A stretch of DNA of 64,000 bases, taken from positions 3,838,001-3,902,000 of the forward strand of contig NZ_CP012898.1 in the NCBI RefSeq assembly GCF_001310225.1. Reading direction: 5' to 3'. Below the pieces are notes generated by a model. That model searched no databases. It worked only from the letters and a program-made list of their open reading frames with translations, and was not told where the DNA came from. Below, piece by piece: positions 33,710 to 42,916 of the stretch (the first letter of the stretch is position 1; every line of letters starts with the position of its first letter). This stretch comes from Pseudalgibacter alginicilyticus. Its GTDB lineage: Bacteria > Bacteroidota > Bacteroidia > Flavobacteriales > Flavobacteriaceae. The position numbers and the translations under genes were made by a program.

Positions 33710-34672
33710 TTAATTTAATTGTAGCCTTTCTCTAAGCTTTTCATCTTTGAGACTTTTTTTGTTCCAATAGTCTGATTTTATGCTTGTTATTTTAGTAGCT
33801 TTGGTTGTTAGTTCTTTAGCATGACTGCCAAAACCACTTTTATAGGTTTCTTCCCAGCCTAAAATATCATAAGGGAATTGAGTATTAAAATTAATAACAA
33901 GCTTTCTGTTTAATTCTGGGTAAGAAATTATATAACTGCCATTGGCTAAATTGGCCAAAGCTCTGTAGGGTTTTATGGTTATATGGTTCATTCTGAAAAA
34001 CTCTAAAGATGGAATGATATCTAAATTGCCTGTTGGTAATGATTTTGGATCAATGCGTAGTTGCGTCCATAATTCATTTTCTAAAATAGCTTTGTTTATT
34101 ATAAAATTTTCATCAGCCTCTCCTTCAAAGTAGGAATGTGATGTAATTTCAAATTCCTTTTTGTTATTAAGCTGTGTATAAACATGACCACACCATTCTT
34201 GAATAGAACTTGAAATTTTTAGGGCGTGTTGGTTGCTTGAAACAGGATAAAAGGTACTTTGCATAATGGAGTATGGGTAAATGCCTGTATTGAATTTTTT
34301 AGTTGCATTTAATTTTAGTACAGGAGTATTATTAGCATTTTGAGTATCAGCTTTTACTTGAATTTTAGGTAAAAAATCTTCGGTAACATAAATTAAAACA
34401 GCTTGTCCGTCTCTCATTTCACCATAACGTGCTTGTTCTAATTTATAGGATGATATTTCAGCTTTCCCTGCATACCAGTAATCTTTAAAAGGTTTTGAAA
34501 GTTGCTTGCTGTTTAAATCCTTTTTTATAGTTATATGGGTTTCTTTATTTTGAATAAGCTCTTTGTTTTTAGTGTTGTTTTTACAAGAAAAAGTCACTAA
34601 AAACACTCCAATTAGTAACCATAAAAATATAGTGGTTGTAGTGATTTTATTTGGTGTGTATAAAGTTTTCAT
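33710..34672 (-). CDS. Lipoprotein of unknown function next to maf
   Basis: Start taken at ATG 34672 so that the signal peptide is MKTLYTPNKITTTTIFLWLL with a cysteine in the lipobox VTFSC; a TTG at 34687 would add five residues. About 320 residues, soluble mature part, ends RERLQLN. Such genes beside maf are sometimes mislabelled as septum formation inhibitor; the sequence shows no Maf motif. Starts 17 bp after the maf stop, same operon. Confidence 0.72.
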   Translation of the reverse strand: MKTLYTPNKITTTTIFLWLLIGVFLVTFSCKNNTKNKELIQNKETHITIKKDLNSKQLSKPFKDYWYAGKAEISSYKLEQARYGEMRDGQAVLIYVTEDFLPKIQVKADTQNANNTPVLKLNATKKFNTGIYPYSIMQSTFYPVSSNQHALKISSSIQEWCGHVYTQLNNKKEFEITSHSYFEGEADENFIINKAILENELWTQLRIDPKSLPTGNLDIIPSLEFFRMNHITIKPYRALANLANGSYIISYPELNRKLVINFNTQFPYDILGWEETYKSGFGSHAKELTTKATKITSIKSDYWNKKSLKDEKLRERLQLN

Positions 34673-34689
34673 ATCATAAAGATACAAAC

Positions 34690-35283
34690 TTAAGTAGTGA
34701 TAGCCATCTCATTTAACGTTTTGTAAACAAGATGAATAGGCAACCCCATAACGTTAAAATAGGAACCTTCAATTTTGGTAACACCTATCTGTCCAATCCA
34801 TTCCTGAATGCCATAAGCTCCTGCTTTATCAAAAGGCTTTGCTGTGTTTATATAGTACCAAATTTCTTCATCACTAAGGTTTTTAAAAGTAACTTGTGTA
34901 ATATCGTGCAATGTTTTTTCAAATGTTTTAGAAGTAAAGCATACCGAGGTAATAACTTCGTGGGTGCTATTGCTTAAAGATTTTATAATTTGAAAGGCTT
35001 CATCAACATCCCTGGGTTTTCCTAAAGCTTGATGTTTATGCCAAACAATGGTATCACTGGTTATTAAAATGTCATTTGTTTTTAATTCAGTTTTAAAAGG
35101 CAGTGCTTTTAGTTGTGCTAAATAATTACTGATTTCAAAATGGGTTAATCGCGGTGGGTATTCTTCATTTATAGGTTTTAAGCGAATTTCAACATCCAAT
35201 CCTAAATTTTTAAAAAAAGCTTGTCTTCTAGGCGAACCAGAAGCTAAAATAATGTGATGATTTTTAAGCTTATCTTGAAGCAT
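34690..35283 (-). CDS. maf: Maf-family nucleoside triphosphate pyrophosphatase
   Basis: 197 residues, usual length. The signature ASGSPRRQAFFKNLG is at 14-28, the catalytic-type aspartate in ITSDTIVWHKHQALGKP near residue 73, and QEWIGQIGVTKIEGSYFNV toward the end. Members hydrolyse dTTP/UTP or modified nucleotides to monophosphates, protecting nucleic acids. Start ATG overlaps the stop region of the UbiA gene (shared base 35283). Confidence 0.92.
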   Translation of the reverse strand: MLQDKLKNHHIILASGSPRRQAFFKNLGLDVEIRLKPINEEYPPRLTHFEISNYLAQLKALPFKTELKTNDILITSDTIVWHKHQALGKPRDVDEAFQIIKSLSNSTHEVITSVCFTSKTFEKTLHDITQVTFKNLSDEEIWYYINTAKPFDKAGAYGIQEWIGQIGVTKIEGSYFNVMGLPIHLVYKTLNEMAITT

Positions 35284-36197
35284 TAATTAAGAATTACATA
35301 CTTGTATAAAAGTAAGGAAAGCATACCAAAAAACATAACCAATTTTAGAGTATTACTTATTAAGTGATAATCTTTTTTAGTTTTAGCTTCAATAGTTTTA
35401 ATAAGAATATAAATAAGAGGAGCAACAATAAATATTAAAAAATAGCTAACTGAAATAAGTTCATTGTATAAAACATCAATTATATAAAATAAAATTAAGA
35501 GTAAGGTTATAAATGTTAATACTATTAAAACGTTGTTGGCTCTATTTCTGCCAATGCTAATGGGTAAGGTGTTCATACCTGCCTTATAATCGCCATTAAT
35601 GTCTTCAATGTCTTTGGCTATTTCTCGTAAAAAATTAATCATAAAAGCAAATAGTGCATAATTGAATATAATTTTAAAAAAGTACAATTGTAAACTTTGG
35701 TTTTCTAAATTAATACTTGGAAGCAGTTCAAAAATACCAACAATAATAATGCTTAAAGAAACCAATATTGAAATAACAATGTTACCAATTAATAGTGTGC
35801 GTTTTAAATACGTAGCATATACGTAAAGTAAGGCTGAAATAATAACAAATAAAGAAAAGAAAGCGCTTTTGTTAACATGGTTTGACAAATAAAAACCAAT
35901 GCCAACACCTATCATATTAAAGATGATAAATAAATTATAGGCTGTTTTTTCTGAAATAGTGTTTCCTACAATTAACGAATCGGGTTTGTTTACAAAATCA
36001 GTTTCTACATCATAAATATCGTTAATAATGTTTCCAGCAGCAGCAATGCAAATGGTAGCCAAAATTAAAAGTGACATACCTACAATATCTAAACTTGTTT
36101 GGGCGCCAAAAGGTTCTAAAAACGCATACTTGATTAGTAATTGTACTAAGGCAATCATTAATAAGTTTTTCCAACGAATAAGATTTAGTAAGTTCAC
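35283..36197 (-). CDS. UbiA-family prenyltransferase
   Basis: 304 residues with eight to nine membrane helices. The first aspartate motif NDIYDVETDFVNKPD binds prenyl diphosphate via Mg2+, the second is DIEDINGDYKAG. Closest in style to the Bacteroidota proteins named geranylgeranylglycerol-phosphate geranylgeranyltransferase, but the substrate cannot be read from the sequence. Co-transcribed with maf (1-bp overlap); ~100 bp downstream of the KdsC-like gene. Confidence 0.85.
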   Translation of the reverse strand: MNLLNLIRWKNLLMIALVQLLIKYAFLEPFGAQTSLDIVGMSLLILATICIAAAGNIINDIYDVETDFVNKPDSLIVGNTISEKTAYNLFIIFNMIGVGIGFYLSNHVNKSAFFSLFVIISALLYVYATYLKRTLLIGNIVISILVSLSIIIVGIFELLPSINLENQSLQLYFFKIIFNYALFAFMINFLREIAKDIEDINGDYKAGMNTLPISIGRNRANNVLIVLTFITLLLILFYIIDVLYNELISVSYFLIFIVAPLIYILIKTIEAKTKKDYHLISNTLKLVMFFGMLSLLLYKYVILN

Positions 36198-36295
36198 TTT
36201 ATAAATTAAAAAGTTGAAAAGTTTTTGTTAAAAAGTAATAACCATTACAAGGAGGGGGTAAAATGCCGCGATGCATTTTTAAAATTCACTCAAAA

Positions 36296-36826
36296 TTAAT
36301 CATAACTTGCCGTAAAATTCCCATGCCATTTTTCTTGAACCTTAAGCACCTGCTCAATAACATCGCGAACGGCACCTTTGCCGCCTTTTTTATGCGAAAC
36401 ATATTTAGAAATACTTTTAATTTCAGGTACAGCATCTTGTGGACAGCAAGGTAAACCAACTAACTTCATTACAGGGTAATCAGGTATGTCATCACCCATA
36501 TACAAAACGTTTTCTGCTTTAATTTCATATTTGTTAAAGTATGCATTTAGCTGTTCAATTTTATTATGTGCACCTAAATAAATATCCTTGATACCTAAGG
36601 CGGCTAAGCGTGTTCGAACGCCCTCATTGGTACCTCCAGAAATTATACATAGATTAAAACCAGTATCAACGGCTGTTTTTAGTGCGTAACCATCTTTTAT
36701 GTTCATGGTTCGTAATAACTCACCTGTGGTAGTAACTGTTATTGTTCCATCGGTAAGCACACCGTCTACATCAAAAATGAAAGTGGTTATATGTTCTAAA
36801 TATTCTTTATAGCTTTTTTCTTCCAT
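36296..36826 (-). CDS. kdsC: KdsC-like HAD phosphatase (KDO 8-phosphate phosphatase)
   Basis: 176 residues, typical of KdsC. HAD motif I FDVDGVLTDG (nucleophile D19, acid/base D21), motif II ISGG, motif IV MGDDIPDYPVM. C1-type HAD without cap; forms a tetramer in known members. It removes phosphate from KDO 8-phosphate in lipopolysaccharide core synthesis. Overlaps the DUF2520 gene by 20 bp. A related N-acylneuraminate phosphatase role is possible. Confidence 0.88.
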   Translation of the reverse strand: MEEKSYKEYLEHITTFIFDVDGVLTDGTITVTTTGELLRTMNIKDGYALKTAVDTGFNLCIISGGTNEGVRTRLAALGIKDIYLGAHNKIEQLNAYFNKYEIKAENVLYMGDDIPDYPVMKLVGLPCCPQDAVPEIKSISKYVSHKKGGKGAVRDVIEQVLKVQEKWHGNFTASYD

Positions 36827-37574
36827 GGGTGCGTTGTATTGATTCTGTTAGTAGTTTGTAAATGTCTTTATGATGTTCGCTTTCAAGCGATTTTAAATGT
36901 TTTCTTATGGTTTTTTTATCATTGCGTTTTGCAGGACCAGTTTGTGCCATATAAGGAGAGAAGTCTTGAACTTTTTTTGCCGTTTCCATAATTAATGGTT
37001 TTAAAACATCAAATTCGGCACCCTCTGATTCTGTTATTTCATGACCGATTCTATACAATTGATTTGTGAAATTATTCACAAACACTGCAGCTAAATGCAA
37101 AACGCGTCTTTGATCGCTATTTATTTTTTTTGTAGGACTACCTATAGAAATTGCTAACTTTTTTAAAAGTTGATAATCATTGCTTTTAAGTGCTTCAATA
37201 CAAATAGGAACATTTGAAAAATCTATTTCTGCGGTTTTGCTAAACGTTTGTATGGGGTAAAAAACTCCGCGACGGTGTTTCTTATCAATATCATATAAAC
37301 TGACACTTCCTGAAGTATGTACCACCAATTTGTTTTCAAGAGGAAGTGAAGCAGAAAGTGTTTTTACAGCATCATCGCTTACAGCCAATATGTACACATC
37401 GGCCTCTTTAATTTTTAAAAGATCATCAATAATTTCAACCTCATTTTTATGAGTAGAAATACTACCAATACTTCTGTTGTACCACTGTTTTACGAAAACC
37501 TGTTCTGTTTTTGAGAACACTTTATATAAATGCGAGGCCACATTGCCTGCACCAAGAATCGTTACTGAAATCAT
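36807..37574 (-). CDS. Rossmann-like/DUF2520 oxidoreductase-type protein
   Basis: 255 residues. An N-terminal Rossmann NAD(P)-binding domain (ILGAGNVASHLYKVF) and a C-terminal DUF2520 helical domain (VLHLAAVFVNNFTNQLY), the latter the likely dimer interface as in ketopantoate reductase-like proteins. The substrate is unknown. First gene of the minus-strand operon that runs to corA; its start lies in a 150-bp divergent region with the globin gene. Confidence 0.85.
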   Translation of the reverse strand: MISVTILGAGNVASHLYKVFSKTEQVFVKQWYNRSIGSISTHKNEVEIIDDLLKIKEADVYILAVSDDAVKTLSASLPLENKLVVHTSGSVSLYDIDKKHRRGVFYPIQTFSKTAEIDFSNVPICIEALKSNDYQLLKKLAISIGSPTKKINSDQRRVLHLAAVFVNNFTNQLYRIGHEITESEGAEFDVLKPLIMETAKKVQDFSPYMAQTGPAKRNDKKTIRKHLKSLESEHHKDIYKLLTESIQRTHGRKKL

Positions 37575-37711
37575 CCCGCTAAAATAAGCAAGAATTACGA
37601 TTTATGATTTATGATTCACAATTTTTTAGTAAAGACTGTTTGTATGTTTTAATCTAATAGAACAGTTACTGAAACTTTGCGTTACTATGTTTCACCAGAA
37701 AAATAATTACT

Positions 37712-37719
37712 TAACTTTG
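37712..37719 (+). promoter_or_regulatory. TAnnTTTG -7 box before the globin gene
   Basis: TAACTTTG matches the Bacteroidota -7 consensus and ends only 4 bp before the ATG at 37724, so the message would be leaderless or nearly so. No clear -33 TTG at normal spacing was found. Confidence 0.4.
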
Positions 37720-37723
37720 ACTT

Positions 37724-38116
37724 ATGGAGAAAAAAGATATTAAAACTAGAGAAGATATTTTCTTATTAGTGTCTTCATTTTATGCAAAAGTGAGAAAAAA
37801 TACTGTTTTGGCTCCGTTTTTTAATAATGCAATAAAAGATTGGGAAGCCCACCTTGAAAACCTAACCTCTTTTTGGGAAGCTAGTTTATTTCTAAAAACA
37901 AAATATTACGGAAATCCATTAAAAGTTCATGAAAAAGTAGATAAAGAAAACAACCATAATATTACTGAAATGCATTTTGGTTTGTGGTTAAATCTTTGGT
38001 TACAAACTGTTGATGAACTTTTTGAAGGAGAGTATGCTAACAATGCCAAAAATCGCGCTCGAAAAATGGGAACATTTTTGTATTTAAAAATATTTGAAGC
38101 AAGAAAGAGTTTATAA
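37724..38116 (+). CDS. Group III truncated hemoglobin
   Basis: 130 residues, typical for trHb group III. FYAKVRKNTVLAPFF fits the B/C helix region with its tyrosine, and HEKVDKENNHNITEMHFGLWLNLW carries the E- and F-helix histidines, with HFGLWL the proximal-histidine segment. Binds heme and O2 or NO; probable role in oxygen or NO handling near the respiratory chain. Monocistronic. Confidence 0.88.
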   Translation: MEKKDIKTREDIFLLVSSFYAKVRKNTVLAPFFNNAIKDWEAHLENLTSFWEASLFLKTKYYGNPLKVHEKVDKENNHNITEMHFGLWLNLWLQTVDELFEGEYANNAKNRARKMGTFLYLKIFEARKSL

Positions 38117-38216
38117 AGGGTTTTGTTTGTTATTAGAGTTGTAATTTAACACTTTATAGTCATTAGTAATCAGCTATTTTATCAAATTTTAACACTTCCA
38201 AACAAACTTAAATCCC

Positions 38217-38224
38217 TAAATTTG
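38217..38224 (+). promoter_or_regulatory. TAnnTTTG -7 box before the CcsBA gene
   Basis: TAAATTTG, a perfect consensus -7 box, 23 bp before the ATG at 38248. The -33 element is not obvious. Confidence 0.4.
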
Positions 38225-38247
38225 CTCGACTTTAAAAAAGGCTTTCC

Positions 38248-41200
38248 ATGATGCAAACTAAACTCGCTAAAATTCTTTTCTCTACACGACTTACTGCTGT
38301 TTTATTTCTTGTTTTTGCTGCGGCAATGGTAACAGGTACTTTTTTAGATGCCGGTCAAGATACATCACCAACACCATACACTAGAAATTTAATATATAAC
38401 GCATGGTGGTTTGAGGCTATTATGGTGTTTTTTGTTATAAATTTTTTAGGTAATATTTTTAGATATCAACTACATAAAAAGGAAAAATGGGCTACTTTGG
38501 TTTTGCATTTAGCCTTTATTTTAATTTTACTTGGTGCATTCATAACAAGGTACGTTAGTTTTGAGGGTATGATGGCCATTCGTGAAGGCGCTACAGAAAA
38601 TACGTTTCTTTCACAAAAAACATATGTCACAGCTTATATTGATGGTGATTATGAAATTGATGGTGTGCCACAACGCTTACCGATTGAAAGAGAAGTTGAT
38701 TTTTCTGGACGTATGAAGAATTCTTTTGAAATTAATACCAAATACAATCAGCAACCTGTAAGTATAGAATTAGAAGAATTTATAGTTGGAGCCGAGGAAG
38801 ATATCATACCAGATGAAAATGGAGAGGCATACCTTAAAATGGTAGAAGCTGGTACCAATGGACCTCACAATCATTTCTTAAAATCAGGTGAAGTTCAGAG
38901 TATTCACAATATACTTTTTGCTCTTGATAAGCCAACTGAAGGCGCAATAAACATTACACAATCAGAGAATGGATTAACTATAAACTCTCCTTTTGAAGGC
39001 GAATATATGACTATGGCAACCATGGCTCAAGGGACTTTGGTAAAAGATAGCTTGCAACCTTTAATTTTACGTTCGCGCTATGTTATAGGTAACATGCAAA
39101 TGGTGTTTCCGAAGCCTGTAATAAAAGGACATTTTGAAATTGTAAAGAAATCTGAAATTTTACAAAATGATCAAGATGGTTTGCGACTTAAAATAACAAC
39201 CAATGATGAAACAAAAAACATAGGTGTTTTAGGAGGAAAGGGAAGTAATAGTAATTTTAAATATATTCATGTTGGTGGTTTGGATATAGGCATACGTTAT
39301 GGGTCTAAAGTTTTAGAATTGCCATTTTCAATTAAACTTAATGATTTTGAAGCTGAGCGTTATCCAGGGACAGAAAATGGATATTCTGCTTTTTCAAGTG
39401 AAGTCACAGTAATTGATGAAAATGAAGGCAGTTATGATTATAAAATTTTTATGAATAATATTTTGGACCACCGTGGCTATCGTTTTTTTCAATCTAGTTT
39501 TGATGGAGATGAAAAAGGAACCATTTTGTCTGTTAATCATGATTATTGGGGGACATTAATTACTTACATAGGCTACTTTTTACTTTATTTTGGATTGATG
39601 GCTATTTTGTTTATTAAAGGATCTCGTTTCAAAGATTTAGAAAAGCAACTTGCTAAATTGAAAGCTAATAAAGTAAAAAAACTAAGTATTTTGTTTTTGT
39701 GTTTGGGGCTAAGCTCCTTTGCACAACAGCATTCTGAACATGATGGGCACAACCATACCACACCAATAAAACCAACCAAAGCACAAATAGATTCTATTTT
39801 AAAAACTAATATAACACCAAAAGAACACGCAGATTTGTTTGGGAAAATGGTTATTCAGGATTTGGGAGGTAGAATGATGCCTGTTAATACTTATGCTTCA
39901 GAAATGCTTCGTAAATTAAGTAAAAGTGATGCTTACGAAGGTTTGGATGCTAACCAAATATTTTTATCCATTCAAGAAAGTCCAATGCTTTGGTATAATG
40001 TACCTGTAATATATTTAGCATCAAAAAAAGCAGATACCATTAGGCACTTAATAGGTGTTGATGAAAGTGAAAAACATGTGTCACTTGCTGAGTTTTTTAC
40101 AGATAGAGGAGAGTATAAATTAGCACCATACTTAGAAGAAGCGTATAAAGCCTTAGCACCAAATGGTTATCAAAAAGAGTTTAAAGAGGCTGACCAACGT
40201 GTTAGTTTACTGTATAACACTATTGAGGGAAGTTCTTTAAAAATATTTCCAATTCCTGATGATACCAACAATAAATGGATTTCAACCTCTGAATTACCAC
40301 ACTTTCAAGATAGAATTCAAGATTCATTGTATGTTAATTTTGTAAAAAATGGCTTCAGAGCTTATTTATTTACTTTAAATAATGCAAAACAAGAAAATGA
40401 TTTTTCTGAAGCTAATAAAATTTTAGAAGCTTTTAAAAAAACCCAACATAAATATGGAGGAGACGTGATGTTGAGTGATGAAAAAATAAAGGCAGAGGTT
40501 TTATATAATAAATATGATATTTTTAAAAAGTTATTTAGTTGGTATTTGTATGCTGGTACTTTGTTGTTTATTATTTTAATTGTTCAAATATTCAGAGAAA
40601 CGAGTAACGTTTTAAATAAATCTGTTACTGTTTTAAAACTTGTTGTACTCGGTTTATTTTTATTACACACAGCAGGGTTGATTGTTCGTTGGTACATTTC
40701 TGGGCATGCACCGTGGAGTGATGCATATGAATCTATGATATATGTAGCATGGGCTACCATGTTTTTTGGGCTGGCTTTTGGGCGGAAAAGTGATTTAACT
40801 ATTGCATCTACAGCATTTGTAACAGCCATGTTATTGATGATAGCACATTGGAATTGGATGGATCCAGCTATAGCAAATTTACAGCCTGTTTTAAACAGTT
40901 ATTGGTTGATGATTCATGTGTCTATTATTGTAGCCAGTTATGGACCTTTTGCTATAGGAATGATTTTAGGGATTACCTCTTTACTACTCATGATTTTTAC
41001 AACTAAAAAAAATAAAGCCAAGATGTTGCTTAACATAAAAGAGTTAACTATTATTAATGAAATGGCTTTAACTATTGGATTGGTAATGCTAACCATTGGT
41101 AACTTTTTAGGTGGTATGTGGGCTAATGAAAGTTGGGGACGTTATTGGGGGTGGGATCCAAAGGAAACTTGGGCTCTTATTAGTATTATGATATATGCTT

Positions 41201-41445
41201 TTGTAATTCATATGCGATTGATCCCGGGGTTACGCGGACGCTGGTTTTTTAATCTGATGTCAATCATTGCATTTTCGTTTATTATTTTTACTTATTTTGG
41301 AGTTAACTTTTATCTGTCAGGACTTCATTCATATCAATCTGGTCAGCAAATAGCTAGTTTTAATGTTATAGCTATGGCATTTGGTTTGGTGGCATTGTTA
41401 GGTTTTTTCGCTTACAGAAGTTATGCTAAATTTTATAAGAAATAA
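38248..41445 (+). CDS. Fused ResB/CcsA cytochrome c assembly protein (system II heme lyase)
   Basis: 1065 residues. The N-terminal ~470 residues are ResB-like (membrane helices at ~9-28, 49-68, 77-100, 432-455 around a large periplasmic domain). The C-terminal ~310 residues are CcsA-like, with WNWMDPAIANLQP and the heme-handling WWD motif WGRYWGWDPKETWALI plus conserved histidines. Carries heme across the membrane and attaches it to CXXCH apocytochromes. Between the halves is a periplasmic linker with a His-rich HSEHDGHNHTTP stretch. The single-chain fusion is usual in Bacteroidota. Confidence 0.93.
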   Translation: MMQTKLAKILFSTRLTAVLFLVFAAAMVTGTFLDAGQDTSPTPYTRNLIYNAWWFEAIMVFFVINFLGNIFRYQLHKKEKWATLVLHLAFILILLGAFITRYVSFEGMMAIREGATENTFLSQKTYVTAYIDGDYEIDGVPQRLPIEREVDFSGRMKNSFEINTKYNQQPVSIELEEFIVGAEEDIIPDENGEAYLKMVEAGTNGPHNHFLKSGEVQSIHNILFALDKPTEGAINITQSENGLTINSPFEGEYMTMATMAQGTLVKDSLQPLILRSRYVIGNMQMVFPKPVIKGHFEIVKKSEILQNDQDGLRLKITTNDETKNIGVLGGKGSNSNFKYIHVGGLDIGIRYGSKVLELPFSIKLNDFEAERYPGTENGYSAFSSEVTVIDENEGSYDYKIFMNNILDHRGYRFFQSSFDGDEKGTILSVNHDYWGTLITYIGYFLLYFGLMAILFIKGSRFKDLEKQLAKLKANKVKKLSILFLCLGLSSFAQQHSEHDGHNHTTPIKPTKAQIDSILKTNITPKEHADLFGKMVIQDLGGRMMPVNTYASEMLRKLSKSDAYEGLDANQIFLSIQESPMLWYNVPVIYLASKKADTIRHLIGVDESEKHVSLAEFFTDRGEYKLAPYLEEAYKALAPNGYQKEFKEADQRVSLLYNTIEGSSLKIFPIPDDTNNKWISTSELPHFQDRIQDSLYVNFVKNGFRAYLFTLNNAKQENDFSEANKILEAFKKTQHKYGGDVMLSDEKIKAEVLYNKYDIFKKLFSWYLYAGTLLFIILIVQIFRETSNVLNKSVTVLKLVVLGLFLLHTAGLIVRWYISGHAPWSDAYESMIYVAWATMFFGLAFGRKSDLTIASTAFVTAMLLMIAHWNWMDPAIANLQPVLNSYWLMIHVSIIVASYGPFAIGMILGITSLLLMIFTTKKNKAKMLLNIKELTIINEMALTIGLVMLTIGNFLGGMWANESWGRYWGWDPKETWALISIMIYAFVIHMRLIPGLRGRWFFNLMSIIAFSFIIFTYFGVNFYLSGLHSYQSGQQIASFNVIAMAFGLVALLGFFAYRSYAKFYKK

Positions 41446-41462
41446 GAAAAGTAATATTATAA

Positions 41463-41909
41463 ATGAAATTATATAAAGATTTTAAAGAATTTGCTGTTAA
41501 AGGTAATATGATGGATATGGCCATTGGAATTATTATAGGTGCAGCCTTTAATAAAGTTATTGATGTTATGGTTAAAAAGGTGTTTTTACCACCGTTATCA
41601 TTGCTAACTGATGGTGTTAATTTTGGAGATAAACAAATTGTACTACGCCATGCTGAAACAGATGCCACAGGTGGTGTTATATCAGATGAAGTAGCTATTG
41701 GTTATGGTGCTTTAGGTGAAGCTTTTTTAGATTTTATCATTATTGCTTTTACCGTGTTTATTGTAGTGAAATTTATGAATCGCTTGCGAAACAAATCACA
41801 TGATTCAAATGATGATACTGTTGCTACACCAAAAGATATTGAATTGCTTTCAAAACTTACAGATTTAATGGAAGAGCAAAATAAGTTATTGCAATCCAAA
41901 AAATACTAA
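41463..41909 (+). CDS. mscL: Large-conductance mechanosensitive channel MscL
   Basis: 148 residues. Starts MKLYKDFKEFAVKGNMMDM, whose amphipathic helix and first membrane helix (AIGIIIGAAFNKVIDVMV) are the MscL hallmark; second helix GEAFLDFIIIAFTVFIVVKF; then a charged C-terminal helix. Pentameric emergency valve of the inner membrane. Begins 17 bp after CcsBA and may be read through from it. Confidence 0.94.
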   Translation: MKLYKDFKEFAVKGNMMDMAIGIIIGAAFNKVIDVMVKKVFLPPLSLLTDGVNFGDKQIVLRHAETDATGGVISDEVAIGYGALGEAFLDFIIIAFTVFIVVKFMNRLRNKSHDSNDDTVATPKDIELLSKLTDLMEEQNKLLQSKKY

Positions 41910-41914
41910 GTAAA

Positions 41915-42070
41915 ATGGCAAAAACTGGGCAACATAAAAACACTAAAAATAAAGCGAAGCATTCAAAATTATTAGCTCAAAAAAACAATAAAAAAAAGTT
42001 GGAGATAGAAACAAGAAAAACTCGTTTAAAAGCTATTTTACAAGGGGTAAAGTCACAGCGGAAAGAATAA
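41915..42070 (+). CDS. Small very basic protein
   Basis: 51 residues starting at ATG 41915, 5 bp after mscL. Begins MAKTGQHKNTKNKAKHSKL and ends GVKSQRKE; about a third Lys/Arg, no hydrophobic core. Looks like a nucleic-acid-binding or ribosome-associated peptide, but nothing proves it is translated beyond position and codon use. Confidence 0.5.
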   Translation: MAKTGQHKNTKNKAKHSKLLAQKNNKKKLEIETRKTRLKAILQGVKSQRKE

Positions 42071-42180
42071 TATTAATCGGTTTAGTTTATGTCTTAAATA
42101 TTTAAAACTTATCGAAATTTTTTATAAAGTCCATTAAATAGTCTTTAATTTGAATATTGTTAATCTAAGTAATATTTAAG

Positions 42181-42759
42181 TTGGACAAAAACTTTTCTTT
42201 TTTAAATTCTATTAGTGAAATTAGTGAAGCAACTTTTAAAAAGTTATTAGAAGCAGCAACCTTAGTTAATGTTGAAGCAGGAAATCAACTCATAAAAGCA
42301 GATGAGTCTCCCAGTAAAGTTTACCTGTTAATTTCTGGTTTTATGAGAGCCTATTTGAGTTCAGAAACGGGTAAAGAATATAATAAAAAATTTTTTCTAC
42401 CATATAATTTTGTTGCCTCACTTACGGCTTTGATAAAAAATGAAAAATCAAGACTGACTTATGAAACGCTTACAGATTGTCAATTATATGAGATGAATTT
42501 TGAAGTTTTCATGAATTTTGTCAATACTGATTTAAGTATATGTAAGTTGTATGTAAAAACATTAGAGGGTGTTTTTATGGATGATGAAAAGCGTCAATTG
42601 GAGTTTATTTCAATGAACGCAACTCAGCGTTATTTAGCCCTAAAAAAAGAAATTTCAGATATTGATTCACTCATACCTCAATATCAAATAGCATCTTACT
42701 TGAGTATTACCCCAGTACAGTTATGTAGAATTAGAAAAAAATTAAATGCAAATTATTAA
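42181..42759 (+). CDS. Crp/Fnr-family transcription regulator
   Basis: 192 residues from a TTG start. Residues ~15-115 form the cyclic-nucleotide-binding beta-barrel (VNVEAGNQLIKADESPSKVYLLISGFM); C-terminal HTH_Crp (PQYQIASYLSITPVQLCRIRKKL). It lacks the iron-sulfur cysteines of Fnr and the strict cAMP-binding arginine pattern, so the ligand is unknown. Typical small Bacteroidota Crp-like protein; stands alone. Confidence 0.87.
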   Translation: MDKNFSFLNSISEISEATFKKLLEAATLVNVEAGNQLIKADESPSKVYLLISGFMRAYLSSETGKEYNKKFFLPYNFVASLTALIKNEKSRLTYETLTDCQLYEMNFEVFMNFVNTDLSICKLYVKTLEGVFMDDEKRQLEFISMNATQRYLALKKEISDIDSLIPQYQIASYLSITPVQLCRIRKKLNANY

Positions 42760-42849
42760 CAAATGTTAATGAATAGGATTATTCAAAACTATATATTTAC
42801 CCCATATTTCCGTTTATATAAAGTAATTACGTGAGATTAATAGCTAACT

Positions 42850-42894
42850 AACCAAAAAAAAAACAGGTATATTATATACCTGTTTTTTTTGGTT
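42850..42894. terminator. Bidirectional terminator between Crp-type gene and fumC
   Basis: Near-perfect palindrome: A-run, ACAGGTATA / TATACCTGT stem, T-run (42861-42890). It serves the convergent Crp-like and fumC genes. Confidence 0.85.
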
Positions 42895-42916
42895 CATTAC
42901 CACATGTTTGTTAGTG

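Noticed and set aside
33710-34672. Second Maf protein
   Set aside because: No SGSPRR signature; it is a lipoprotein that only neighbours maf.
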